Positions 29,978 to 39,200 of a DNA stretch of 39,870 nt are shown one piece after another. Source of the stretch: Asanoa siamensis (GTDB lineage: Bacteria > Actinomycetota > Actinomycetes > Mycobacteriales > Micromonosporaceae); assembly GCF_016862555.1 (NCBI RefSeq), contig NZ_BONE01000072.1, positions 1 to 39,870 of the forward strand, read 5' to 3'. How positions within the stretch are numbered: position 1 is the first letter of the stretch; each line of letters begins with the position of its first letter. The position numbers were made by a program, and so were the translations under genes. The notes under the pieces are model-generated. The model did no database searches, was not told where the DNA came from, and was given only the letters and a program-made list of their open reading frames with translations.

Positions 29978-31725
29978 ACCACCGCGTCCGGGGTGTCGAC
30001 GCGGCGCAGCGGCAGGCCGTCGACCCGACCGTCCAGCGTCGGCTCGTACGGCGTGCCCACGACCTGCGCGCGCACCACCACGACACTGCGGACACCGGAC
30101 TCCCGCAGCAGCGCGACGCTGTCGGCGTCCGGGAACCGCAGCGTGGCCTCGCGGATGGCGTTCTGCCGCGGCGGCGTGAACGCGGCCGCGCCGTTGACCA
30201 TCGCCGGGAAGCGGTCGGTCTCCCAGAGCATCGGGACGCCGTCGATCGTCGCTCCCGTGGGCAGGACGAGCAGCGGCGCGGGCGCGGTCGCCAGCGCGGC
30301 CGGCCGCGTCGGCACCGTCGGGTGGCCGGTGGTGTTGATGCCCTCGGCGACGACGAGCAGCGGCAGCAGCGCGACCGCGAGGCTCGCCGGCCGCAGGGTC
30401 GCCCGCCGGGCGAGCGCCGTGACCGCGCCGGCGGCGAGGATCCCGAGCAGCAGCGTGGTCCAGACGACGAGCCGGCCAGGGGTACGGATGCCGTCGAAGC
30501 CGGGCAGCACGTAGACGAGCCCGTACGTATAGCGACCGCCGCCGGGCCCCTGCGTGCCCATCGCGAGGACGATGCTCGCGATGACGCCCGCCGCGAGCAG
30601 CAGCCGTTGGCGCAGCGTCCAGATCGACACCACCAGGCCGAGCGCGGCGAGCGCGTACAACGTGTATCCGGGCAGCAGTGACGTCTCGCCCCGGTGGCCG
30701 AGCGACGCGCGGACGCCGGCGTGCAGGTCGCCCCAGACCACCGAGGTGTTGGGCGAGCTGAAGAAGCCGCGCAGGGGCGGCGAGGACCACTGCAGGTCGC
30801 TCCAGCTCCGGCGGACGTACGGGAACTGCTCGGCGACCTGCAGGTAGGGCCGGGCCATGAACGCGGCCGCGGCGAGGAACACCCCTAGCCCGATGCCGTC
30901 GGCGCGGAGCAGGCGGCGGGACACGGGCGGCCGGTGCCGCAGCCAGGCGATGACGGCCACGACGCCGACCAGGGCCAGCGCGTAGCCGAAGGGAACGCCG
31001 ATGCCGAAGCCGAGCGACACCTGCCACGCGGCGACGCACCACCCGGCGACCGCCCAGCCGGGACGCGCGTGCGACGGCCGGTAGCCGTGCCGCAGCGACC
31101 AGCCGTGCCCGCGGGCGAGCATCGCGAGGGCCAGCGCGATCCCACCGGTCGAGAGCACCTGGAGGTGACCGACCTGGGCGAGCCGCCACGGCGCGTACGC
31201 GAACGCGGCGCCCGCCACGGCACCGGCGATCCGGCCCGCGCCGAGTTGACGGACCAGGGCGTACGCGCCGATGAACGCCAACGCGAACACCAGCACGTAG
31301 ACGATGTTGTAGCGCAGCAGCGCGGCGACCGGCCCGGAGCCGATGAGCCCCGCCGGCGCGTATCCCAGCAGGGTGTCGGTGAAGGCGAAGCTGGTGCTCT
31401 CGGGATGGAACGCGTTGGCGTGCCAGAGGTTCGTCGGGTCGGTCCGCAGCGCGTGACCCGACCAGGCCATCTGCCACGCCTGCATGGTCGGGTCGCCGGT
31501 GTCGCCCGGGATCGTGCGGGTGGGATGGCGCAGCGTAGGCCAGGTGACCAGCGCGGCCAGCGCGACCGCGCCGAGGACGACCAGCGTCCACTCGTGCCGC
31601 AGGACGCGCCACCATCGTCGTGCCTCTGGAGCCGGCGCCGGACGCGCGGACTCCACCGTTTCGACGCGCGCAGGCGCCGCCCCCGTTATGACCACGACGC
31701 AGACAATCTCACCCACGCCATCCAC
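29959..31725 (-). CDS. large polytopic membrane protein, possible GT-C glycosyltransferase
   Basis: The 588-aa product has about ten hydrophobic segments after a cytoplasmic N-terminus and a first helix near residue 45. The first outside loop carries IPGDTGDPTMQAWQMAWS, i.e. acidic residues right after the first helix as in GT-C membrane glycosyltransferases that use lipid-linked sugars, and the C-terminal ~150 residues form a soluble domain. A named family is not evident, so the assignment stays tentative. The start (GTG 31725) lacks a clear ribosome binding site; an in-frame GTG about ten codons later is an alternative. It follows the imine-reductase-like gene by 26 bp and may be co-transcribed. 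Confidence 0.6.
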   Translation of the reverse strand: MDGVGEIVCVVVITGAAPARVETVESARPAPAPEARRWWRVLRHEWTLVVLGAVALAALVTWPTLRHPTRTIPGDTGDPTMQAWQMAWSGHALRTDPTNLWHANAFHPESTSFAFTDTLLGYAPAGLIGSGPVAALLRYNIVYVLVFALAFIGAYALVRQLGAGRIAGAVAGAAFAYAPWRLAQVGHLQVLSTGGIALALAMLARGHGWSLRHGYRPSHARPGWAVAGWCVAAWQVSLGFGIGVPFGYALALVGVVAVIAWLRHRPPVSRRLLRADGIGLGVFLAAAAFMARPYLQVAEQFPYVRRSWSDLQWSSPPLRGFFSSPNTSVVWGDLHAGVRASLGHRGETSLLPGYTLYALAALGLVVSIWTLRQRLLLAAGVIASIVLAMGTQGPGGGRYTYGLVYVLPGFDGIRTPGRLVVWTTLLLGILAAGAVTALARRATLRPASLAVALLPLLVVAEGINTTGHPTVPTRPAALATAPAPLLVLPTGATIDGVPMLWETDRFPAMVNGAAAFTPPRQNAIREATLRFPDADSVALLRESGVRSVVVVRAQVVGTPYEPTLDGRVDGLPLRRVDTPDAVVYLLEP

Positions 31726-31751
31726 AAAGGGATCAGCCGAAGGGGGGTTTC

Positions 31752-32612
31752 TCAGGATGGATTTCTGACGATGTCGTACAGCGCGGTCCAGTCGCGGGTC
31801 GCGAGACCGGCCGCGACGGCGCGGTCGTAGAGCGAGCGGACCGCGTTCGGGACGGCGGCGTCGACGCCGGCGGCCACGCTGGTCTCGGCGATGTGGACGG
31901 CGGTGGCGCCCATCATGCGAACCGTGCTGAGGTCGCCGGGATACTCCCCCGCCGCCAGTTCGGCGGCGAGGTCGGCGCCGTCACCGACCATCGCCGGCAG
32001 GTCGGTCAGGAGGCGCATCGCGTCGGGGAGGAAGTCTTCCGCGGGTACGCCCGCCGAGGTGACGAGCGCGGTGCCGTGCAGGAGGCCGGCGAGGGCGGTG
32101 AGGAAGACGTCGAGGTGCGCCTGGTAGAGCAGTTGCGCGAGGCCCGGGTCGGCGCCGAGGTACCGCGTGTCACCGATCGCCCGCAGGGTCGGCTCGTGCT
32201 CCCGGAAGAGGTCGGACGGTCCACTGTAGAAGGCGTACGCGCCGGCCTGGCCGACCAGCGGCGGCGGCACCATGATCCCGCCGGTCAGGAAGCCCGCGTC
32301 GCGCTCCCGGGCCCAGGCGGCGGCCGCGCGGGACTCGTCGGGGGTGCCGGAACCGAGGTTGACGAGGACCTTGCGGCTCAGGCCCGTGCTGCCCAGCACG
32401 TCGTACATCGCGCCGTAGTCGGTCAGGCTGAGCAGCACGAGGTCGCCGGCCGCGACGGCGGCGTCCGGGGTCGGGGCGATCGTGACACCGACGAGCCCGC
32501 CGGCGCGGCCGGCCGTGCGGTTCCAGACGGTGACCTGGTGCCCGGCGCGGACGAGCGTCGCGGCGATGGCGCGCCCCATCGGGCCGAGGCCGATGACAGT
32601 GGTGCTGTTCAT
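31752..32612 (-). CDS. imine-reductase-like NAD(P)-dependent dehydrogenase
   Basis: The ~286-aa protein belongs to the beta-hydroxyacid dehydrogenase / imine reductase superfamily. The dinucleotide-binding motif is TTVIGLGPMGRAIAATLVRAGHQVTVWNRT (GLGPMG about 8-13), followed by the N-domain end VLVNLGSGTPDESRA and the helical dimerisation domain (LLYQAHLDVFLTALAGLLHGTALVTSAGV). In this family the residue set around 170-190 decides between imine and 3-hydroxy-acid substrates, and I cannot settle it here. Start: ATG 32612 (MNSTTVIG) is the simplest; an ATG 9 bp upstream is also in frame. It is divergent from the HxlR regulator, which probably controls it. Confidence 0.82.
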   Translation of the reverse strand: MNSTTVIGLGPMGRAIAATLVRAGHQVTVWNRTAGRAGGLVGVTIAPTPDAAVAAGDLVLLSLTDYGAMYDVLGSTGLSRKVLVNLGSGTPDESRAAAAWARERDAGFLTGGIMVPPPLVGQAGAYAFYSGPSDLFREHEPTLRAIGDTRYLGADPGLAQLLYQAHLDVFLTALAGLLHGTALVTSAGVPAEDFLPDAMRLLTDLPAMVGDGADLAAELAAGEYPGDLSTVRMMGATAVHIAETSVAAGVDAAVPNAVRSLYDRAVAAGLATRDWTALYDIVRNPS

Positions 32613-32650
32613 GCGAACCATGCTTCGCGGATACCCTCGGTGCGGCAAGT

Positions 32651-32686
32651 ACCTACTATTTTGTGCACTACTTACCTTTCAGTAAG
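32651..32686. promoter_or_regulatory. HxlR/reductase divergent promoter region with inverted repeats
   Basis: CTTAC-N6-GTAAG (32671-32675 and 32682-32686) is a perfect short inverted repeat just upstream of the HxlR start, and a TACTATTTTGTGCACTACTTA stretch beside it contains TACT/AGTA-like half-sites, the kind of sequence bound by HxlR proteins. The region is markedly AT-richer than its surroundings. Confidence 0.55.
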
Positions 32687-32699
32687 CATGGGAGCCGGC

Positions 32700-33059
32700 A
32701 TGACCGCGAAGGCACGGCGCGGCCCGTACGTCTGCGGCATCGACGCCGCCATGGACGTGGTATCGGGCAAGTGGAAGTCGCTGATCCTGTGGGAGCTCGA
32801 CAACCACGGCGTGCGGCGGTTCGGCGAGCTCCGGCGCGGCCTGCCCGGCGTCAGCGAGAAGATGCTGATCCAGCAGCTCCGCGAGATGGAACAGGACGGG
32901 CTGATCAACCGCCAGGTGTACGGCGAGGTGCCGCCGAAGGTCGAATATTCGCTGACGCCGGACGGCCGGTCGCTGAACGCGGCACTCGCCCCGCTCGGCG
33001 ACTGGGGCACGGCCCGCGCGGCCCGCCTCACCGCCGACGGCACCCTCCACACGCACTGA
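32700..33059 (+). CDS. HxlR-family transcriptional regulator
   Basis: A 119-aa one-domain winged-helix regulator: VCGIDAAMDVVSGKWKSLILWELDNHGVRRFGELRRGLPGVSEKMLIQQLREMEQDGLINRQVYGEVPPKVEYSLTPDGRSL, a textbook HxlR pattern with the conserved cysteine (Cys12) that can sense oxidants or electrophiles. ATG 32700 has GGGAG six bases upstream; ATG 32688 is in frame but has no ribosome binding site. Divergent from the imine-reductase-like gene. Confidence 0.9.
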   Translation: MTAKARRGPYVCGIDAAMDVVSGKWKSLILWELDNHGVRRFGELRRGLPGVSEKMLIQQLREMEQDGLINRQVYGEVPPKVEYSLTPDGRSLNAALAPLGDWGTARAARLTADGTLHTH

Positions 33060-33114
33060 CCCGACCCCAACCATCGCGGCGTCAGGTGGCGTCCTATCTG
33101 GCGAGGGGGTGGGC

Positions 33115-33537
33115 ATGGCCGAGACGTTCCACGAGTTCGTGGTGCAACGATCCCCGGCGCTGTCCCGGCGGGCCTACCTGCTCACCGGCGACCACCAACT
33201 CGCCGAGGACCTGCTGCAGAACGCGCTGGCCAAGACCTACCGGCACTGGCGGCGGATCAGCGATCCCGAGGCGTACGTGCGGCGCGCCATGTACCACCAG
33301 CAGGTCTCCTGGTGGCGGCAACGTCGGCTCACCGAACGCCTGGAGTCGGAGCCGGTCGAGCGGGCCGGCACCGACCACTCCGACGCGACCGCCCTCCGGT
33401 TGACCGTCGCGGCCGCGTTGCGCCAGCTCACCCCGCGCCAGCGCGCCGTGGTCGTGCTGCGGTTCTACGAGGACCTGACCGAGCCACAGGTCGCCGAGGT
33501 GCTCGGCTGCTCGGTCGGCACTCCTAAGGGACGTTAG
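33115..33537 (+). pseudogene. SigE-family ECF sigma factor gene truncated by element insertion
   Basis: The frame encodes a SigE-family sigma factor: FHEFVVQRSPALSRRAYLLTGDHQLAEDLLQNALAKTYRHW (region 2), then VSWWRQRRLTERL and LRQLTPRQRAVVVLRFYEDLTEPQVAEVLGCSVGT (region 4). It ends just where the family continues VKSQ...ALAKLR, after only a few foreign residues (PKGR) and a stop. The second half of the region-4 helix-turn-helix (the DNA-recognition helix for the -35 box) is missing. The 3' part is not elsewhere in the window. ATG 33115 has GAGGGGG upstream. The truncation coincides with the start of the serine recombinase, so the gene is the integration target. Confidence 0.85.
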
Positions 33538-33540
33538 ATG
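33515..33540. mobile_element. left attachment junction (attL) of the integrated element
   Basis: The change from sigma-factor coding sequence to foreign sequence occurs after GGTCGGCAC (33515-33523 approximately), in the codons for C-S-V-G-T. The expected next codons (V-K-S) are replaced by CTCCTAAGGGACG and a stop. Serine integrases usually leave a 2-bp core within such a junction; the exact crossover base cannot be fixed without the other end. Confidence 0.65.
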
Positions 33541-33591
33541 CTAAGGTCGATGTCAATACTCAGGGTCATCGATCGCAGGGGGCCATTTCCG

Positions 33592-35130
33592 ATGGTACGG
33601 CGGGTCGCCCGGTCCGGGAACCGGGTTCGGTTCGACAGCAAGGACGCGCTTCTGGCCGGCGGTGTCGATGTGCGGGCCTTGCGGTACCAGCGGGCCAGTC
33701 AAGACAGGAAAGAGCAGGGCAAGAGCGTCGGTGATCAAGGCAAGCTGAACTTGGCCGAGGTCACCAAGCGGTCCTGGTCGGACGCGGGGTCGTTCACGGA
33801 CAACGACCGGTCGGCGAGCCGGCACGCGAAGAAGGATCGGCCGGAGTTCGAGTTGCTGATCGAGCGGATCGAAGCCGGTCGGGGTGACGTGCTGGTGATC
33901 TGGGAGATGTCCCGTCGGGAGCGTGACCTGGCGGTGTACGTGAAGATCCGGGACATGTGCACGAAGGTCGGCTTGTACTTCTGGCTCGTCGGCGGAGTCC
34001 TGTACGACCTGCGGGACAAGAACGACCGGATGATGCTCGGCTTCCAGGCGGTCCAGGCGGAGTGGATGGCGGACTCGATCCGGGACAACGTCTTGCGCGG
34101 TGTGGCGATGGCCGCGGAGGCGGGCCGTCCGCATGGGAAGGTCACCTACGGGTATCGGCGGATCTACGACCAGCGCACGAGAGCCCTGCTACGGCAGGAG
34201 CCCGACACGGAGCTCCGCACCGCGACCGCTGTTGACGGGACGGTGATTGAGTACAGCCATGCCGGGGTCGTGCGGGACAACTTCAAGCGGGTCGCGGCTG
34301 GGGTTCCGCTGATTACGATCGAGCGCGATCTGAACGCCAGGGGCATCCCGTCCCCAGAGGGAAAGACCTGGCGGCGCGGGATCATCCGTAAGCAGGTGAT
34401 GAACCCGGCCTACATCGGCAAGCGAGTCTTCCGCGGCGAGGTGATCGGGGACGGCGCGTGGCCGGCACTGCTGGACGGTGAGGGCGTCTATTGGGCGTGC
34501 GTGCAGTTGCTAAGCGACCCGTCCCGGACGACGACTCGGGCCGGCCGGGCCGTCCACCTGCTGTCCTACATCGCCGCGTGCGGGGTCTGCGGCGGTCCGC
34601 TGTCGTCCAACCACGTGAACCGGCACGGTTGGGAAGGACAGGTGTACTCGTGCCTCAAGAGGCGGTGCGCAGCGGTCAAGGCCGAATTCCTCGACGAGTA
34701 CGTCCAGCGAACCGTCGTGGCGTGGCTGTCCCTGCCAGAAACCAGCGAGATGCTCTCGGCCTTGTCCGGTGGGGACGAGCAAGCCGCTCAGGCGCGAGCT
34801 GAGGCGGTTCGGCTCCGGGTGGAGTTGGAGGAGTGGCGCAAGCTGGGCGAGCAGGGCGAAGTCTCGGCTGTAGCGTACGCACGGGCGGAGAAGGGGTTGA
34901 CCGCGCAGATCGCCGAGCACGAGCAGCGGGCACAACAGGCCGGTATGCCGCCGGTACTTCGCGGACGGATCGGCGAGCACGCCGCACAAAAATGGGCCGA
35001 CCTGGGCGATCAGGTCGCGGTAAAGCGGGAGATCATCCGGACGGTGGCAGACATAAACTTGCTACCGGCCGGCAAGGGCAACCGCCGGCCGTTTGGCGGG
35101 CACCGTCTGAGGTGGTCGTGGCGATTCTAG
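33592..35130 (+). CDS. large serine recombinase (integrase)
   Basis: The 512-aa product is a large serine integrase. The N-terminal catalytic domain has nucleophile Ser36 in RYQRASQDRKEQGKSVGDQ, and the SRRERD and GVLYDLRDKNDR blocks that hold the catalytic arginines. The recombinase domain follows (GKVTYGYRR, VFRGEVIG), then a zinc ribbon with Cys330, Cys333, Cys354 and Cys359, and a coiled coil (about 385-440). It would integrate the element by attP x attB recombination. The ATG at 33592 lies 9 bases after AGGGGG, so I prefer it to the upstream ATG 33538. No excisionase-type directionality factor is visible in the window. Confidence 0.92.
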   Translation: MVRRVARSGNRVRFDSKDALLAGGVDVRALRYQRASQDRKEQGKSVGDQGKLNLAEVTKRSWSDAGSFTDNDRSASRHAKKDRPEFELLIERIEAGRGDVLVIWEMSRRERDLAVYVKIRDMCTKVGLYFWLVGGVLYDLRDKNDRMMLGFQAVQAEWMADSIRDNVLRGVAMAAEAGRPHGKVTYGYRRIYDQRTRALLRQEPDTELRTATAVDGTVIEYSHAGVVRDNFKRVAAGVPLITIERDLNARGIPSPEGKTWRRGIIRKQVMNPAYIGKRVFRGEVIGDGAWPALLDGEGVYWACVQLLSDPSRTTTRAGRAVHLLSYIAACGVCGGPLSSNHVNRHGWEGQVYSCLKRRCAAVKAEFLDEYVQRTVVAWLSLPETSEMLSALSGGDEQAAQARAEAVRLRVELEEWRKLGEQGEVSAVAYARAEKGLTAQIAEHEQRAQQAGMPPVLRGRIGEHAAQKWADLGDQVAVKREIIRTVADINLLPAGKGNRRPFGGHRLRWSWRF

Positions 35131-35212
35131 GGCAAAGAGAACCAGCACCTCGCATAGCTGGGGGCATCACGTCGATTCGACCCGCCATCACGTCGCCAAT
35201 CCCAACTTAGTA
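35131..35212. other. gap between recombinase and Shedu gene
   Basis: These 82 bases contain a direct repeat CATCACGTCG (35165-35174 and 35186-35195) and a small palindrome GTCGATTCGAC. The recombinase and Shedu genes are convergent here. I see no convincing terminator hairpin with T-run. Confidence 0.4.
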
Positions 35213-36229
35213 CTACAAGCGGTCGACTGAACCAAGTAATGCTCTGCACTGTGCCAAAAGTTGGTCATATGTCATAACCGTGATGCCATGAAGGCGAGCA
35301 TTTAGTCCGTGCAATGCATGCAACTCACGGCGTGTCCACTTAGACGACCGTCCAGCAATGATGACGGCCCTGGGATGATACGCGACAATTTCCGGATGGT
35401 CGTCAAGTCCGCCTCGGAGCTTGTCGTGCAGAACGTCCAAATAGCGATGACATTGCCCGATTGCTTTCGTTATTTGGTGGGCCCAATAAAAACATTTGTG
35501 CTCACGGTCATAGTTCAACACCGTCGCGTCCGGCCGCTTCAGTTCGTAGACGTCTCGAAGGCCGTTTAACGCCGACTCCACAAGAATGTCTATATCGTCG
35601 GCGGCACTGACTCGCCGGACCGCGTCGCGACGAACATACACGTTTCCGAGCGCCCATGTGTGTGCCTCCAGCCAATCTTGATAAATGGTCTCTGCAACCT
35701 GGCCACTCTCGAGAAGTGACCCAAGCTGATCGGTTGCACGCCGCAATGCGCTCAATCTCACTGCGTCATCGATGGAATTGCTGATGATGTCCGCCACTTC
35801 AGGCTGTCGCATGACTGATGCCATCTGGGGCATGCTCAGAATTTTGGCTAACGCTGCGGCTGCATCTATTGAGTCGTCCCCGGCGACGTCGTCGACTCGA
35901 ATGAGTGCATATGATCCAGGCGTCCGATTCCGAATCGCGGCCGCAGCATCCACGTATTTTAGAAGCTCGTGAACCTCCGACTCGCTTAGGGAGATCTCAT
36001 TCTTTGGGGACATTGGCTTTGTCGTGTCAATACGTTCCAGGCGAAGCACTAGTTCAGCAGAGCTGGTGGAGTGTGGAACGATCCACGCTATCGCTTGAAT
36101 GAGATAGCGCTTGCTGCGCAATACCCGGGTCGGCAGATAGGTGACTATCCCGTTGCGAGCGAGTCTGCTTTCGATGCGCTCTACCTGCACCACGTCCCGG
36201 CGAGGGCCCGGACTATTCGCCTGAGTCAT
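35213..36229 (-). CDS. Shedu-type (SduA / DUF4263) anti-phage nuclease
   Basis: The 338-aa protein carries the DUF4263 (Shedu) nuclease domain in its C-terminal half: YQDWLEAHTWALG (183-195), then DDIDILVE with Asp214, VYELKRPD with Glu229 and Lys231, and AIGQCHRYLD with Gln259. This is a PD-(D/E)XK-type active site (D...E-x-K...Q), the signature of SduA, the single-gene anti-phage system. Residues 1-170 are an N-terminal domain without a motif I can name, as in many Shedu proteins, and presumably sense infection. ATG 36229 has no clear ribosome binding site; a weak TTGACC (minus strand, 36259-36264) could be a -35 element. It lies 65 bp downstream of the restriction-modification gene on the same strand. 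Codon use and GC are unlike the host genes. Confidence 0.85.
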   Translation of the reverse strand: MTQANSPGPRRDVVQVERIESRLARNGIVTYLPTRVLRSKRYLIQAIAWIVPHSTSSAELVLRLERIDTTKPMSPKNEISLSESEVHELLKYVDAAAAIRNRTPGSYALIRVDDVAGDDSIDAAAALAKILSMPQMASVMRQPEVADIISNSIDDAVRLSALRRATDQLGSLLESGQVAETIYQDWLEAHTWALGNVYVRRDAVRRVSAADDIDILVESALNGLRDVYELKRPDATVLNYDREHKCFYWAHQITKAIGQCHRYLDVLHDKLRGGLDDHPEIVAYHPRAVIIAGRSSKWTRRELHALHGLNARLHGITVMTYDQLLAQCRALLGSVDRL

Positions 36230-36294
36230 GCGACAACACTGACGCAATGAGAACCGAGGGTCAAGGGAGGACGAGTGCCAACGCGGGAAACTAG

Positions 36295-39200
36295 CTAGGC
36301 CAGCATCGCTCGAACGATGGCTTCTATCTGCGTGGCCGCCGGATGGGTCGCAAGCTCGGTGCGGATGCGGCGGCGCAAAGAGATAAAGCTCGTATTCTCG
36401 TCGAATGCAAGCCCTGAAACGATGTCGCGCTGCCTAGCTCCCAGTTCGACGAGGCGTCGGTGATCGGGGCGCGCCTTGTCGTAAAGTGGAATCGGCAGCT
36501 GCCAGATGTGCTTGTCGACGTGTCGCTCGTCCTTGCCATAAGACATCATCGGCCGGATCAGCTCTGTGAGCAACGCGCTGTTTAGGATCGCGCACAAGTA
36601 GAGACCTTCGTCGTGCGTAGAAATTGTACAGTAATATAGTCCGTGCTCCAGGATTACTCGCGGATCCTCTACAACAGCCGCAGAGACGTGCATTCCAGAG
36701 GCGCCATACGCGAGACGTAGTGGAGATGGCGGAATCTGAACCGAGAGCTTCCGCCGGTAGTCGAGCTGCTCACCGAGCGTAAGGCGTGTGCTGCGACGGT
36801 GGTTCTCCCAAACGGCTACCGCCTGCTGCCACCAGTCCGCTAATCCGGGATAATAGTCAAGGACAGAGTCGTCACTAGCAATTAGGCGTTGCCCCACGAT
36901 TGGGAGGACGACCCGACGGGCAGGAAGCAGGCGGTACGGGAGGAGACTCTCTCCAAGTAGGACGTCCCGGATAAACTCGGTTTCAACAACCCCTTCTAAC
37001 CTTTCGAGGTCCTTCCATGGTTGTTTCTCGTAGTTGCTTCGCGACGACTTGACCTTTCGACTGCCGGCGGCAAACCCGAGTGGACTATGCGGAACATCAA
37101 CAAAAAACAACACGCGAGGGAAGATAGTGGCACCGTTGTTCACACGTGGCGCGTAAGGTGATTCCTCGACGAGTGATCCGGTCGAGACCAACCCTGCGAT
37201 CTTAATCTCTATGTTCGGTTCCACAACGTCCCATGATCCCCCTGAAGCCGGTATTCGCCCGGACCAACGTTGCGTCGTCGCGGACATCTGTCGATATTGG
37301 TCTGATGACGTTCTGCGGCCAAAAATCACGCTCGCGCCACGCGGGAAGGGATGGGGACGCAACCGCCGTAGGTCCCACGTAGCAGTGAACGTCACGGCAA
37401 CAGGCTCGGCAGAATCGTCGTACCAGCCTGACCGAAAGCCGGCATAGTAGGCACGGTCGAGTACCGCGTTTGGGAGCACAAATGCAAACGACCCGCCCAT
37501 CGCCAGATACTGCTGTATGGCGCGCGCAACGAATAGGGCGGAGAGGTCCTGGTGAGTCGCAAACTTGCCCCCGTGCCAGATCCCGCGATCGCTTGACAGG
37601 TCCTTAAAAAGTTTCTGCATATCGATCGGCATGTGCCGGTAGGACAACCACGGTGGATTTCCAATAAGGACATCCACGCGATTCTCGCGTAGGGCGAGCC
37701 ATACGGGACGCGCAAGGTTCCTAATGTAGTAACTCCAGATATGATTGCGACCTTCGTCGTGAAGTCTGCACATCGCGGCGAAGGTCTCGAGAATCATCGG
37801 CTGATCTTCTTCGGCGATCGCCATCCTATGAAAAACGGCGCCCAAGGAAGGAAGCGTATTCTTGTCGCGTGGCTTCGCCGCCAGCGATGCCAAATTCGAT
37901 ACGAGTCTGTCGAAACGACTAGGATCGGAGAGTAGGTGCTCGGGAAAGCGAAGCACGTCCTCGAGAAGACTTGCGCCGTGTCCAGCACTAATGCGGAGGT
38001 GTTCCTCGGTGAAGAGGTCGAGCCGTTCTCTCCATTGAATGCTGTCGCCCAGGTAGACGGGAATATTGATGGTGTCTCTACCGGGGTCGACCAAGCGTTC
38101 CCGACCAATGGCCAGCAGATAAGTCACGCGAGCGAGAGCCACTGCAACGGGGTGAAGGTCCACTCCGATCACGTGCCGCGAGAGGCTCGCAAGGGCAGAA
38201 TCAACGGATTCTCCGCGTACGTCCGCTGCGGCTAGATACTTCCTGACTGCGTGAAACAGGAACGTACCTGAGCCGCAAGCAGGATCCAGCACTCGTTGCT
38301 GCAAAGGTTGGCTGATCGACTTGTTTACTATCTCCTCCGCGAGCCAGTCGGGCGTATAGTATTCGCCCATTCGCTTGCGTGTCTCCGTGCCGATCACTGA
38401 TTCGTAGAGGATCTTAAGTACGTCGTGCTCGACGTGCGCCCAATCGAATCGGGCCAAACGTCGAGCCAAAGACTGCACGAACTGTGCGCCCCCGGGAACC
38501 TCTATTGTCCAGTCAAAGAAGTCCTGCTCTACGACCCCAAAAATGCCCGCTTGTTCGAATCGTTGGCCGCTAATCAGGCTAGCCGGCTGCAGGTCCAGGA
38601 CGTCGATCCCAAGAACCAGATGCGCAATTATGTCCGCGCTATTCACCAGAAGTGTGTGCTCGACGAAGAGTTCGTCACTGTCGATGAACTGAGTCCCAAG
38701 CGCGCTGTGCAAGAGTTGTGCCCAAAGGCGCCGCTTGACTTGGACTGTTGGTAGGTCGACATGTTCGGCGTAAAGGTCGGCAAGCATAGCCCGATCGAGC
38801 GCGTGCGATGTGCTGGCCGCACCGAGGCGCTGGACAATTTCCGTCGGTGTTGGCAAGACGCCCTGCTGGGTCGCTAAGATGCCCTCGAGCCAATAGAACA
38901 GCGCAAGAGGATCCCCCGTACCAGGGCTGTTCTTATAGGTTGTAACGCGAGTCAGGCCTTCGCCTTGAAGCTGATAGGCATGCCACTGAACTCCGTCTGT
39001 AAGAATGCCGACGTAGTGTTGTCCGGTCTGATGACTTCGCGCGGTTACATAGCCCGCCAACTGCTTCTCGGCCTCGGCGACGACGCGGGCGCTTCCCAGG
39101 TTCTTTTTGACCTCGATGGCGGTGTATCCGGCTTCGATATCGATGCGACGGCCACCACCAGCCGGCACTTCCAGGTCGACATCGACGTGGTCGTCGGACA

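Noticed and set aside
28315-30681. Long plus-strand frame across the MFS exporter, peroxiredoxin and membrane-protein region
   Set aside because: It crosses several genes that have recognisable domains in other frames, and its own translation is Arg/Gln-rich without any motif.
33538-33591. Upstream ATG of the serine recombinase
   Set aside because: It begins directly at the sigma stop codon, has no ribosome binding site and adds residues not needed by the catalytic domain; ATG 33592 has AGGGGG at proper distance.
35165-35195. Direct repeat CATCACGTCG as a possible attachment site
   Set aside because: It is only 10 bp, lies on the far side of the recombinase from the sigma junction and does not match the sigma gene sequence.
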